Source: S5-A14a sp050908895 (GTDB lineage: Bacteria > Bacillota > Clostridia > Peptostreptococcales > Anaerovoracaceae). From it: a DNA stretch of 64,000 bases. The number at the start of each line of letters is the position of its first letter. Within the stretch, counting starts at the first letter, position 1. Where the stretch lies: positions 558,001 through 622,000 of the forward strand of contig CP171222.1 of the NCBI GenBank assembly GCA_050908895.1. The letters are read 5' to 3'. The notes beneath the pieces were generated by a model. It was not told the DNA's origin. It saw only the letters and a list, made by a program, of their open reading frames with translations, and ran no database searches. The position numbers and the translations under genes were made by a program. Shown here one piece after another: positions 17,821 to 30,760 of the stretch.

Positions 17821-18877
17821 ATGAAATTAGCCACTAGTATAAATTGCTTCTGGTGTCAAATAATTAAACATTCTTTTAGGATATCTGTTTATCCAAAGTT
17901 CTATCTTTGCCACCTCAGTTGAGGTGGTATTTTTAGTACCTTTGGGTAAATGTCTACGAATTAAACGATTATGATTTTCGTTGCTTCCTCTTTCTTGTGA
18001 ACAATATGGATGTGCATAATAAATATTATCCTCACAGATTACCTCGGACAATTTGGCAAATTCAGTTCCATTATCTGCTGTTAGTGACTTTACTTCATAT
18101 TCCTTTATTAAAATAGTCAATGCCTCATTAACTGATTTGCTGGTCTTATCTTCTATTAATCGTATTATCTCATATCTCGATTTTCGATCTGTCATTGTAA
18201 GCAGACACTGATTCTTATCCCGTGTCAATATGACTGTATCTATTTCAAAATGTCCTGTTTCTGTTCGATTGTTAATATAATCAGGACGTTCATCAATTGA
18301 TTTACCAAATCCCTTAAATCTCTCACTGCGCAAGGGTCTGCTTTTCTTTATCCTTTGTGGATATATTAGGCAGTCTTGTTGCTTCCCCAAATACCCACGG
18401 TGAATCCAGTAGTATATGGTTGATACAGAAACATCCACATAACCTTTGTTAACTATCATCTCAGGAGAGTAATGGCTTTTAAGATAATGTTTAATTGTCC
18501 TGCGCATTTCTTTATCTAATCTGATTTGCTTTACAGACTTTTTCCTTTTCTGAATATATTCTCCATGGGCATATTCGGCCTTATACACCCGTTTAAAAAG
18601 ACTAGGTCTTAACTGCTGTAAAACCATTCCTCGTTTAATTTCGTTGTTTATTGTCTGATGAGATTTATTAAGCAGCTTAGCAATGCATCTATTACTTTTT
18701 CCTTCACTTTTCCATAGTTCAATTAATTGACGTTCTTTTAGTGTTAAATGTTTATTTTTTAGTGTATAATGTTTTTGCATCTTTAAGCTCCTTGATATGG
18801 TTTTTGTTTTGCAACTTAATTATATCGCTTAAAGATGCTTTTTTGTTATTTAATTCCACTTAGGTGGCTAATTTCAT
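17821..18877 (-). mobile_element. IS30-family insertion sequence
   Basis: Ends are the inverted repeat ATGAAATTAGCCAC (17821-17834) and its complement at 18864-18877. It holds a single intact minus-strand transposase. No clear short target duplication is visible. A 13-base direct repeat GCGGATAAAAAAC flanks the element at equal distances (17795-17807 and 18891-18903, 13 bases from each end). The right end is about 60 bases upstream of the first rRNA promoter. Confidence 0.9.
17827..18780 (-). CDS. IS30-family transposase
   Basis: 317 residues, a complete IS30 transposase. N-terminal helix-turn-helix (LTLKERQLIELWKSEGKSNR ... LNKSHQTINNEIKRG) binds the ends; the DDE catalytic core has Asp in HFEIDTVI, Asp in LTADNGTEFAKL and Glu in the ERGSNENHNRLIRRHLPKGT region. 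Length, motifs and intact frame suggest an active copy. Confidence 0.95.
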   Translation of the reverse strand: MQKHYTLKNKHLTLKERQLIELWKSEGKSNRCIAKLLNKSHQTINNEIKRGMVLQQLRPSLFKRVYKAEYAHGEYIQKRKKSVKQIRLDKEMRRTIKHYLKSHYSPEMIVNKGYVDVSVSTIYYWIHRGYLGKQQDCLIYPQRIKKSRPLRSERFKGFGKSIDERPDYINNRTETGHFEIDTVILTRDKNQCLLTMTDRKSRYEIIRLIEDKTSKSVNEALTILIKEYEVKSLTADNGTEFAKLSEVICEDNIYYAHPYCSQERGSNENHNRLIRRHLPKGTKNTTSTEVAKIELWINRYPKRMFNYLTPEAIYTSG

Positions 18878-18936
18878 TTTATAACTTGCCGCGGATAAAA
18901 AACTTTCAAAAAAATGAAAAAATGCTTAAAAAGTTA

Positions 18937-18965
18937 TTGACATGAATCATAAGTAGTGATAATAT
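18937..18965 (+). promoter_or_regulatory. rRNA operon promoter P1
   Basis: TTGACA (18937-18942), 17-base spacer, TAATAT (18960-18965), preceded by an A-rich stretch (18899-18935) that would act as UP element. Confidence 0.8.
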
Positions 18966-19066
18966 ATTCAAGCTGTCGCAAGACGGGGGCGCCAAGGCAA
19001 AGCATTGGAAGAACCGAAAGCTGAAAATAAATACAAAAAAGTTTTTAAAAAAACTTTAAAAAAGTA

Positions 19067-19095
19067 TTGACAAAACAAGCCGGCGATGGTAAGAT
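19067..19095 (+). promoter_or_regulatory. rRNA operon promoter P2
   Basis: TTGACA (19067-19072), 17-base spacer, TAAGAT (19090-19095), again with an A/T-rich run just upstream. Tandem promoters are usual for rrn operons. The rest of the leader up to 19367 has small hairpins (GAAAGC/GCTTTC near 19130) and no gene. Confidence 0.8.
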
Positions 19096-19367
19096 GTATA
19101 TCGCTGACCACGAGAGTGGAAAGCGAAAAGCTTTCTGAAGAGAGAGCAAGAACCATGAAAACTTCATAGTGTAAGAAATACTTAGTCAAAAGAGAATTGG
19201 AAAATTCTCAAAACTAAAACCAAGTACAATCTGAAAAGATTGGTAAGAAACTTTTGTTGAAAAGGTTTCTGACAATTCCAAAAATACGGAAAACAATAAG
19301 CAAGAGCGCAAAAGCGTTTGAGCTGAATCAAACTGATATTAAACAGCGAAAGCTGATAATATACCAT

Positions 19368-20889
<1,522 letters not shown>

Positions 20890-20919
20890 AGACTTAAGTG
20901 TCTTACACTATGAGTTTAT

Positions 20920-20995
20920 GGGGAATTAGCTCAGCTGGGAGAGCACCTGCCTTGCACGCAGGGGGTCAAGGGTTCGAATCCCTTATTCTCCACCA
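20920..20995 (+). tRNA. tRNA-Ala, anticodon TGC
   Basis: 76 bases with encoded CCA. Acceptor stem GGGGAAT/ATTCTCC, D-loop AGCTCAGCTGGGAGAGC, anticodon loop CTTGCAC with TGC at 20953-20955, T-loop GGTTCGAATCC. It is the only tRNA in the 16S-23S spacer. Confidence 0.98.
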
Positions 20996-21226
20996 ACCCT
21001 TGGAAAAGGGTTAGTACTTTGAAAACTGAATAATGTGTATCACAAATTTTCAAGAAGAAAATATACAAAAAAACGAGAAATCGAGGTTATCAGAAAAGAT
21101 AGCAAAACTAAGCAAGTAAATTGTAAGGGAACGATTTCAACCGAGAAAACCAGAAAAAATAACAGCCATTTACTGAAGAGTAAATAGCAATAGTAAAAAT
21201 CCTAACTACGCTAGGTTAGGTAAAAT

Positions 21227-24103
<2,877 letters not shown>

Positions 24104-24167
24104 ATGGTTAAAGGTTCAAGAGATATACATTATTCGGGATTGAAAGTACCAAAACTTTCAATGCAAA

Positions 24168-24285
24168 TCCGGTGACAATAGCAAGGAGGTCACACCTGTT
24201 TCCATCTCGAACACAGAAGTTAAGCTCCTTAGCGCCTATGATACTTGGTGGGTGACTACCTGGGAAAGCGGGTCGTTGCCGGTTT
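24168..24285 (+). rRNA. rrf: 5S ribosomal RNA
   Basis: About 118 bases: TCCGGTGACAATAGCAAGGA at the 5' end, CGAACACAGAAGTTAAGCTC in the middle, CGTTGCCGG at the 3' end, with closing helix I. The boundaries are approximate. Confidence 0.93.
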
Positions 24286-24291
24286 GAACTG

Positions 24292-24322
24292 ACCGCTAGA
24301 CAGACGTTTGGCGGTTTTTTTT
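24292..24322 (+). terminator. Terminator of the rRNA operon
   Basis: Stem ACCGC...GCGGT with additional inner pairs, followed by eight T residues. Confidence 0.9.
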
Positions 24323-24368
24323 ATAGCATTATCTTTAAACCTATGATGTAAAGGAAGAATATGGTATA

Positions 24369-24560
24369 ATGATTTTATTGAAATTAATTTTTGTTTGCCT
24401 TTTGGTTATCCCTTTTTTCTATCTGTGCATTTTTTTACTACGATACACTAGTTCGGTACTAAGAGCTAGTAATAAGTCTGATCAGATTAAGGCAGAACAG
24501 AAGAAAAAAGAAGCTATGCTTTACAATAGGTCAAGAGGCTCTAATAGGAGAATGTATTGA
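24369..24560 (+). CDS. Small membrane protein upstream of tmk
   Basis: 63 residues: one strong transmembrane segment (about residues 2-24, LLKLIFVCLLVIPFFYLCIF) and a basic lysine/arginine-rich cytoplasmic tail. The stop overlaps the tmk start, so it is translationally coupled to it. The ATG overlaps a TATAAT-like sequence and its ribosome site (AAGGAAG) is rather distant, so the start is uncertain. Function unknown. Confidence 0.6.
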   Translation: MILLKLIFVCLLVIPFFYLCIFLLRYTSSVLRASNKSDQIKAEQKKKEAMLYNRSRGSNRRMY

Positions 24561-25288
24561 ATAAGGGAATTTTTATTTCCATTGAAGGGCCGGATGGCTC
24601 GGGGAAAACTACTCAACTTAGGCTTTTGCGTAAGTTTTTAGAATGCAACAAAATTGATGACCGTGAGGTTATTTTTACTAGAGAGCCGGGTGGAACACCT
24701 ATTGGTGAAAAAATTCGTGAAATTATTCTTGATAATTCCAATATGGAAATGAGTGATTTAACGGAGGCTTTTCTATATTCTGCAGCAAGAGCTCAACATG
24801 TAGAAGAAGTGATTAAGCCGGCATTGAAAGCAGGAAAACTTGTTGTTTGTGACAGATTTGTTGATTCTTCTATTGCATATCAAGGCTACGGCAGAAAACT
24901 TGGTGAAAATGTTTCGATTATTAATCAGATAGCTGTTGGAGGAACTATGCCATATAAGACAATTTTTATTGACCTGGATCCGGCAATAGGACGCAACAGG
25001 ATATCGGATAATATATCAGATAATTTTGATGAGTCAAATTTGACTAAATCGATTTTTCAACACGGTAGGGATGCCGGTGTAGTTAGGAATGAATTTGACC
25101 GTCTTGAGCTTGAGAAATTAGATTTTCATATGGCTGTTTATGAAGGGTATCTTAATCTAATTAAAATGTTTCCTGAGCGTTTTTTAGTTGTTGATGGCAA
25201 GGGAAGCATAGATGAAGTCCAAAAACGCTTAATTAGCACCATACTTACTATATGCAAGACTTTTGATAGCATGGGAGAGAGAGCATGA
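24557..25288 (+). CDS. tmk: Thymidylate kinase
   Basis: Phosphorylates dTMP to dTDP. 243 residues, a little longer than usual. P-loop EGPDGSGKTTQ, the dTMP-binding DRFVDSSIAYQGYGR motif and EPGGTPIGE are all present; an insertion of about 25 residues lies in the LID region (DNISDNFDESNLTKSIFQHG). Start is TTG 24557, with AGGAGA five bases upstream and no in-frame ATG nearby. It overlaps holB by four bases (ATGA), so the genes form one operon with ricT. Confidence 0.93.
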   Translation: MNKGIFISIEGPDGSGKTTQLRLLRKFLECNKIDDREVIFTREPGGTPIGEKIREIILDNSNMEMSDLTEAFLYSAARAQHVEEVIKPALKAGKLVVCDRFVDSSIAYQGYGRKLGENVSIINQIAVGGTMPYKTIFIDLDPAIGRNRISDNISDNFDESNLTKSIFQHGRDAGVVRNEFDRLELEKLDFHMAVYEGYLNLIKMFPERFLVVDGKGSIDEVQKRLISTILTICKTFDSMGERA

Positions 25289-26067
25289 CTCCAAATAAAT
25301 GGCTTCAGATTGCAGAAAAGGGAAGAGTATCTCAGGCATATATCGTTGAGGGTTTAAGTTCTGAGGAGAAGGAAAACTTTGTAGTTTCTTTTGTAGAAAA
25401 AGTTATTTTACGTTTCGATAACTTTAGGGCAGTAGATGTGATTCATAGAATGCTGAAAGAGGGCAATTATGCTGATTTTTTTTCTATCGAGGCTGAAACC
25501 GGTTTGTCTATAAAAAAAGAACAAATAGATAAACTTCAGAGATCACTAGCCAGGGCTTCCACGGAGAATTCATATAAATTTGCTGTCATTAAGTGTGCTC
25601 ACTTGATGACTTTGGAGGCTCAAAATTCTTTTTTGAAAACTTTAGAAGAGCCCCCAGGTAAATGTATTATTTTTCTCCTTACTAATAAGTCTCTCAATCT
25701 ATTGCAGACAATTAGGTCACGATGTGGATATATTTGGTTAGGAGAGCAGGATTTAGATATATGTGAAGATGATTGTGAATTGATAGAGCAACTGCGAGAA
25801 GGCAGATTTTTTTACAAAACAAAAGAACTTTTACTCGATAGATGTAAGACTAAAGAAGAGAGTCTTTTGCTGCTTGACAGTATTGAAAAAGTTTTGCATG
25901 AAGATATGCTAAGGGGAGTCCCCCTTGAGCAACTTACATTGGAATTTGGTGCAGTCTCAGAAGCTAGAGATGCTATTTCCAGAAGAATGAGTGTAAATAA
26001 TGCGATGGGAATAATGATGCTAAAATTTGGAGGTTTTGATGACGAAGGTAGTCGGGATAAAATTTAG
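25285..26067 (+). CDS. holB: DNA polymerase III subunit delta prime
   Basis: Clamp-loader subunit, 260 residues, shorter than typical delta prime. AAA+ fold with degenerate nucleotide site: no proper Walker A near the N-terminus, as expected for delta prime; the conserved AHLMTLEAQNSFLKTLEEPP block (sensor/SRC-like region) and LLTNKSLNLLQTIRSRC are clear. It starts in the tmk stop and overlaps ricT by 29 bases, so translation is coupled on both sides. Confidence 0.9.
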   Translation: MTPNKWLQIAEKGRVSQAYIVEGLSSEEKENFVVSFVEKVILRFDNFRAVDVIHRMLKEGNYADFFSIEAETGLSIKKEQIDKLQRSLARASTENSYKFAVIKCAHLMTLEAQNSFLKTLEEPPGKCIIFLLTNKSLNLLQTIRSRCGYIWLGEQDLDICEDDCELIEQLREGRFFYKTKELLLDRCKTKEESLLLLDSIEKVLHEDMLRGVPLEQLTLEFGAVSEARDAISRRMSVNNAMGIMMLKFGGFDDEGSRDKI

Positions 26068-26968
26068 AAGTACCGGAAAAACATATTTTTTTGATCCGCT
26101 GGATTTTGATCTTGTTCAAGGAGATGAGGTAATCGTTGAAACAGCAAGAGGAATAGAATTTGGGAAAGTATATCTGGGCGTAACACAGATGCGTAGAGAA
26201 GATTTATCTAAACCTCTTAAGCAGGTTGTCAGGATTGCTAACGAGGAGGACAGACGTCAGCATGAAGAGAATAAGGAGCGCCGTGAGGAGACTCTTAAAG
26301 TTTGTCAAGACCTTATAAACAAAAGAAGTTTGGATATGAAACTGGTTGATGTAGAGTTTACTATCACCGGTAATAAAGTCATTTTTTATTTTACTGCAGA
26401 TGGACGTATAGATTTTAGAGAATTGGTTAAGGACTTAGCAAGCGTGTTTCATATGAGAATTGAGCTTAGACAAGTAGGTTCAAGAGACGAGGCGAAAATG
26501 CTGGGTGGAATAGGAAATTGTGGCAAAGGACTTTGTTGTGCTACATGGCTTTCTGATTTTCAGCCTGTGTCTATTAAGATGGCTAAGAATCAAAATCTTT
26601 CTCTCAACCCTGGAAAAATTTCAGGTGTTTGTGGTCGGCTGATGTGTTGTCTGAAATACGAAAATGATCTCTACACAAGACTTAGAGAGGGCATTCCTGA
26701 TAATGGTGAGAAAGTTTTTACTCCTGATGGACCAGGAAAGGTTTTTGATACAAATATTTTGCAAGAGAGTGTTCGAGTGAGACTTTATACCGGAGAAAAA
26801 GACGAGAATGGTAACGATAAACTTGAGGCTGACTTGAAGGTTTATCCTAAGGAAGAAATTAAGCGAACCAAGAAGAGCAAATTTCCTCCTAGTGCTGAAA
26901 TCTCGGATAATCTAGGCGAACTTACAGATACAGATTTAGATGATCTGGACTTTATCCCGGAAGTATAG
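26039..26968 (+). CDS. ricT: PSP1-domain protein RicT (YaaT)
   Basis: Part of the RicAFT iron-sulfur complex that steers RNase Y mRNA processing and affects sporulation and competence in Bacillus. Start ATG 26039, directly after TTGGAGG; the in-frame TTG at 26027 is the ribosome site itself. 309 residues; the PSP1 domain contains four conserved cysteines in GNCGKGLCCATW and SGVCGRLMCCLKYE, the cluster ligands. Classic neighbour of holB in Firmicutes. Confidence 0.92.
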   Translation: MTKVVGIKFRSTGKTYFFDPLDFDLVQGDEVIVETARGIEFGKVYLGVTQMRREDLSKPLKQVVRIANEEDRRQHEENKERREETLKVCQDLINKRSLDMKLVDVEFTITGNKVIFYFTADGRIDFRELVKDLASVFHMRIELRQVGSRDEAKMLGGIGNCGKGLCCATWLSDFQPVSIKMAKNQNLSLNPGKISGVCGRLMCCLKYENDLYTRLREGIPDNGEKVFTPDGPGKVFDTNILQESVRVRLYTGEKDENGNDKLEADLKVYPKEEIKRTKKSKFPPSAEISDNLGELTDTDLDDLDFIPEV

Positions 26969-27056
26969 GCATTGACATTTTAGCATATATTACTAGTATG
27001 TTGTGAGATATCAACTTTTACAGTTCTAGCATTTCCATTATTAGTAGGAGAGAATT

Positions 27057-27875
27057 ATGGTAGAAGATAAAAATAAGCTTTGCTGGGATGCGACCGGATT
27101 TGGATCCTTAGAAATACTTCAAGATCGTAAAGAATTTTCCTACGGTGTAGATGCGGTTTTACTGGCTGATTTTGCATCAAAATATATTAACGCACACAAT
27201 TCGTGCAAATCAAAGTCAGCTATAAATTACGGAGTTTCTGCGATATATGATTTATCGCCAATTGTAGATTTGGGAACCGGTACGGGAGTTATTCCATTAA
27301 TTTTATCTCACAAAACAGCTGCACGTCACATTTACGGATTTGACGTAGAACCCTATTTTGTTGATCTAGCTATAAAAACATCTGCGAGAAACGGGCTTGC
27401 TGAAAGGGTAAAGTACTTAGTTGGAGACGTAAATGATTCAAAATCATTACTTGAGAGTATAAATTTTACAAGGGCTCGATATGTATTATCAAATCCACCA
27501 TATTTTTCGGTAGAAGATAGCCTGCCTAGTATCAATCCAATTAAGGACGTTGCTAGAAGAGAAGTTAAGGGTAAACTGGATGATTTCTGCAAATGTGCGT
27601 CGAATATTCTGACAGATGGTGGAGAATTTTTTATGATTCATAGGCCGGAGAGACTTGCGGATATTCTTGAATCTTTATCTATAAACGGGTTGCAACCAAA
27701 AGATATAAGAGTGGTAAACGGGAAAATGTCTCAACCTCCTAAGCAGCTTCTAATAAGGAGCGTAAAAGGCAGGAGTAGAGGCAATTCCTGCCTCAGATGG
27801 CTTCCTGTACTGAATGTGTATGAAGAGAACGGAGAATACACGGAAGAGATTAGAAAAATTTATGAGAGGCTATAG
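27057..27875 (+). CDS. tRNA1(Val) adenine-N6-methyltransferase family (TrmN6/YfiC-like)
   Basis: 272 residues. N-terminal block FSYGVDAVLLADFA, SAM-binding motif VDLGTGTGVIPLIL and catalytic NPPYF are those of the YfiC/TrmN6 adenine methyltransferases, which in E. coli modify A37 of tRNA-Val. A 15-residue insertion precedes the SAM motif. In many Firmicutes the gene follows ricT as here. The exact substrate in Clostridia is inference. Confidence 0.85.
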   Translation: MVEDKNKLCWDATGFGSLEILQDRKEFSYGVDAVLLADFASKYINAHNSCKSKSAINYGVSAIYDLSPIVDLGTGTGVIPLILSHKTAARHIYGFDVEPYFVDLAIKTSARNGLAERVKYLVGDVNDSKSLLESINFTRARYVLSNPPYFSVEDSLPSINPIKDVARREVKGKLDDFCKCASNILTDGGEFFMIHRPERLADILESLSINGLQPKDIRVVNGKMSQPPKQLLIRSVKGRSRGNSCLRWLPVLNVYEENGEYTEEIRKIYERL

Positions 27876-28028
27876 GGGATTGGCCATGGTAGCCGGGGGG
27901 ATTGCAGCTAAGGGCTTTAAGCAAGTAAATTAAGACACATTTACTTACATTTACATGAATATAAGAGCCTGATAGGATGTTTCGGACGGAAGAAACTTAA
28001 AAAGTGGGAGTGTAATTGGCAATTCTAT

Positions 28029-28067
28029 TATTGCTAATTATTGGAAAAAGCTATATAATTAGCAATA
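28029..28067 (+). promoter_or_regulatory. Perfect 13-base inverted repeat upstream of the 158-aa gene
   Basis: TATTGCTAATTAT (28029-28041) and ATAATTAGCAATA (28055-28067) are exact complements separated by 13 bases, six bases before the AGGAGG ribosome site. There is no T-run, so it is not a terminator; it may be an operator or an mRNA hairpin controlling translation. Confidence 0.5.
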
Positions 28068-28085
28068 AGATTAGGAGGAATTAAG

Positions 28086-28562
28086 ATGTTGACTTTAGAT
28101 GTGAAAACTTTGCTTATTGGACTTTTGATAATTTCTTTGATAGTGTTGGTAGTCTTTATTATCGTTCTGATTGCAAATGCTATCAAGGCGCTTAAGAAAG
28201 TCATTTTGATGTTGGAAGATACTCAGTCAGTTACAGCTATTGTTGCCAATCGGGCAGATCAGCTCGATGAAGGAGTGGATAGTATGCTGGAATCAGTTTC
28301 AAATTTTAAGGATTCTATGAAGGACAAGTTCAGCGGAAATTCCGGAAAAGGACTCATTGGCAACATAAAGGATTTGAAGAATGCTGGAGCCACAATTAAG
28401 GATACTATCAATAATTTCAGCAGTTTAAAAAATGGTAACGGTAGTAACGAAGGCAACATGAACAGGGCAAGAAGATCTCTGAAAAGTCAGGAGATGAGAG
28501 AGGCTCGTAATGCAAGAAGAAAGTCAAGATTTGCACCAAGCGAAAGACATGAAAGATATTAA
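28086..28562 (+). CDS. Membrane-anchored hypothetical protein
   Basis: 158 residues: an N-terminal transmembrane helix (about residues 10-34, LLIGLLIISLIVLVVFIIVL), then a long helical, possibly coiled-coil stretch (LKKVILMLEDTQSVTAIVAN ... DSMLESVSNFKDSMKDK) and a very basic tail (ARRSLKSQEMREARNARRKS). The layout resembles DUF948/YtxH-type envelope proteins but I cannot fix a family. A strong ribosome site precedes it. Confidence 0.7.
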   Translation: MLTLDVKTLLIGLLIISLIVLVVFIIVLIANAIKALKKVILMLEDTQSVTAIVANRADQLDEGVDSMLESVSNFKDSMKDKFSGNSGKGLIGNIKDLKNAGATIKDTINNFSSLKNGNGSNEGNMNRARRSLKSQEMREARNARRKSRFAPSERHERY

Positions 28563-28629
28563 TATATAGGCAATTTTATAAAAAATTTTATGGGAATATA
28601 AGTCATGGGAAAGGCATGGAGGTAAAGAA

Positions 28630-28872
28630 ATGAAAACAACAGGCATTACCAGACCGGTTGATGCTCTTGGAAGAGTAGTTATTCCAGTGGAACTTAGAAG
28701 AGGTCTCAACATTAATACTGATGATTATCTTGAGATTTTTGTGGATGGCGACTACATTATGCTTAAAAAGTATGAGGCATCTTGTATATTTTGTGGAAGC
28801 AAAGATAACGTCAAGGACGTGCGTGGTAAGAACGTATGTCAAAATTGCATAGATGAGCTTAAACAGCTTTAA
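28630..28872 (+). CDS. AbrB/SpoVT-family transition-state regulator
   Basis: 80 residues. The swapped-hairpin AbrB DNA-binding domain is clear: TGITRPVDALGRVVIPVELR followed by LNINTDDYLEIFVDGDYIML. The C-terminal part carries two CxxC pairs (CIFCGS and CQNC), a likely zinc site found in Clostridia members of the family. Regulates transition-phase genes in the known relatives. Single gene with its own ribosome site GGAGG. Confidence 0.92.
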   Translation: MKTTGITRPVDALGRVVIPVELRRGLNINTDDYLEIFVDGDYIMLKKYEASCIFCGSKDNVKDVRGKNVCQNCIDELKQL

Positions 28873-28960
28873 TGAGTATTTAGGAAGCGGTGAGCAATGT
28901 AAGAAGAACCAATATAGATAATATCTCTATTGAAACAGCTCCCGATGGTGTGTGAATTTT

Positions 28961-28998
28961 AGTCTAGGCCAGGGCAGTAGTCAGGGCTTGGACTTTTA
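28961..28998 (+). terminator. Terminator or attenuator hairpin upstream of guaB
   Basis: AGTCTAGGCC (28961-28970) pairs over all ten bases, counting G-U pairs, with GGCTTGGACT (28985-28994), followed by TTT. It lies 90 bases before guaB, so it either ends the abrB transcript or attenuates guaB. I see no purine riboswitch core in the 90 bases ahead of it. Confidence 0.55.
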
Positions 28999-29089
28999 AT
29001 TTAAACAGAAATTATTTTAACATCATATAAAGAAAAAAATTATAATTTTAAAAATAAAAAGCATATAGAGTGTGAATAGGAGGAAATGA

Positions 29090-30598
29090 ATGGCACAATT
29101 TTTCAACGAACCATCAAGAACATTTAACGAATATCTATTGGTACCCGGATATTCATCAAAGGATTGCAGACTAGAAAATGTTAATTTAACTACACCGATT
29201 GTAAAATTTAAAAGGGGAGAGGAATCTAAAATAAATGCGAAAATTCCTCTTGTATCTGCGGTAATGCAGGCAGTTTCTGATGATAAGATGGCAGTTGCCC
29301 TAGCAAAGGAAGGCGGAATTTCATTTATATTTGGATCTCAGCCTATCGAAACTCAGGCGGCAATGGTAAGAAAAGTTAAGTCATATAAGGCAGGTTTCGT
29401 AACAAGTGACAGCAATCTTAGACCTGAACAGACATTAGCCGATGTTATTGAACTTAAGAAAAGACACGGACATTCCACTATTGCAATAACCGATGATGGT
29501 ACTCCGGAAGGCAGAATTTTAGGTATTGTAACAGGGCGAGACTACAGACCAAGCAGGATGAATCCCAGCACTCCTATTTCAGAGTTTATGACACCTTTCG
29601 AAAAGCTTATTTATGCAGAAGAAGGTGTGACTCTAAGCAAAGCAAATGATATTCTATGGGATCATAAACTAAATGCTTTACCAATTATAGATAAGAATCA
29701 GAGACTCACACATTTTGTTTTCAGAAAAGACTATGACAATCACAAGTCAAATCCAAACGAACTTCTTGATGCTCACAAAAGATATATCGTTGGCGCAGGT
29801 ATCAACACTAGAGACTATGAGGAAAGAGTCCCGGCTTTAGTGGAAGCGGGAGTTGACGTAATGTGTATCGACTCATCAGAAGGCTTCACTGAATGGCAGT
29901 CTGAGACAATCGCATGGGTAAGAGAAAAATACGGCGATGAGGTAAAGATCGGAGCAGGAAATGTTGTTGATAGAGAAGGGTTCATGTTCCTGGCAGAAGC
30001 CGGGGCAGACTTTGTTAAAATCGGTATCGGTGGTGGATCTATATGTATAACCAGAGAACAAAAAGGTATTGGAAGAGGCCAGGCATCAGCAGTTATTGAG
30101 GTTGCTAAGGCAAGAGACGAGTACTACGAAAAAACGGGTATATACGTACCAATTTGTTCTGATGGTGGAATCGTGTATGACTATCACATGACGCTTGCTC
30201 TAGCTATGGGAGCGGACTTCATTATGCTGGGCAGGTATTTTGCCAGATTTGATGAGTCTCCAACAGCAAAACTTGTGGTCAATGGAAACTATGTGAAAGA
30301 GTACTGGGGAGAAGGTTCTAACAGAGCAAGAAACTGGCAGAGATACGATATGGGCGGCGACTCAAAGATGAAATTTGAGGAAGGTGTGGATTCCTATGTT
30401 CCATACGCCGGTCCACTTCGAGACAACGTGCAGCTTTCCCTAAATAAGGTAAAAGCAACAATGTGTAACTGCGGATTCCTTGATCTTAAGACCCTCCGTG
30501 AAGGGGCAAAGATTACTTTGGTTTCTGCTACATCTATCGTTGAAGGTGGAGCTCACGACGTAATTCTCAAGGATTCATCCCAGAACAGTATGAGGTAG
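29090..30598 (+). CDS. guaB: Inosine-5'-monophosphate dehydrogenase
   Basis: Converts IMP to XMP, the rate-limiting step of GMP synthesis. 502 residues, TIM barrel interrupted by two CBS domains (about residues 100-225, VTSDSNLRPEQTLADVIELK onward). The catalytic cysteine loop is GIGGGSICITRE and the flap holds NWQRYDMGG. The presence of RARNWQRYDMGG-type flap and a 502-residue length fit the bacterial/protist-like class. Followed 160 bases later by guaA. Confidence 0.95.
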   Translation: MAQFFNEPSRTFNEYLLVPGYSSKDCRLENVNLTTPIVKFKRGEESKINAKIPLVSAVMQAVSDDKMAVALAKEGGISFIFGSQPIETQAAMVRKVKSYKAGFVTSDSNLRPEQTLADVIELKKRHGHSTIAITDDGTPEGRILGIVTGRDYRPSRMNPSTPISEFMTPFEKLIYAEEGVTLSKANDILWDHKLNALPIIDKNQRLTHFVFRKDYDNHKSNPNELLDAHKRYIVGAGINTRDYEERVPALVEAGVDVMCIDSSEGFTEWQSETIAWVREKYGDEVKIGAGNVVDREGFMFLAEAGADFVKIGIGGGSICITREQKGIGRGQASAVIEVAKARDEYYEKTGIYVPICSDGGIVYDYHMTLALAMGADFIMLGRYFARFDESPTAKLVVNGNYVKEYWGEGSNRARNWQRYDMGGDSKMKFEEGVDSYVPYAGPLRDNVQLSLNKVKATMCNCGFLDLKTLREGAKITLVSATSIVEGGAHDVILKDSSQNSMR

Positions 30599-30760
30599 TT
30601 GTAGACCCGAGGTATAGGGATTTTCCAAGCAAGAAGTATGAGAAGGTTCTAGTGAGATATGAGAAGTTTTTGTGAAGCAAGTATCTGAGCTTTCTGGATT
30701 GTGGAAGAAAAGTATGGAGAAATCCTAGGATTTTGGGAAAAAGATTTTATGAGGTAGATA

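Noticed and set aside
28873..29089. Purine riboswitch ahead of guaB
   Set aside because: The conserved TATA...CCTACCA-type core of purine riboswitches is not there; only a terminator-like hairpin.
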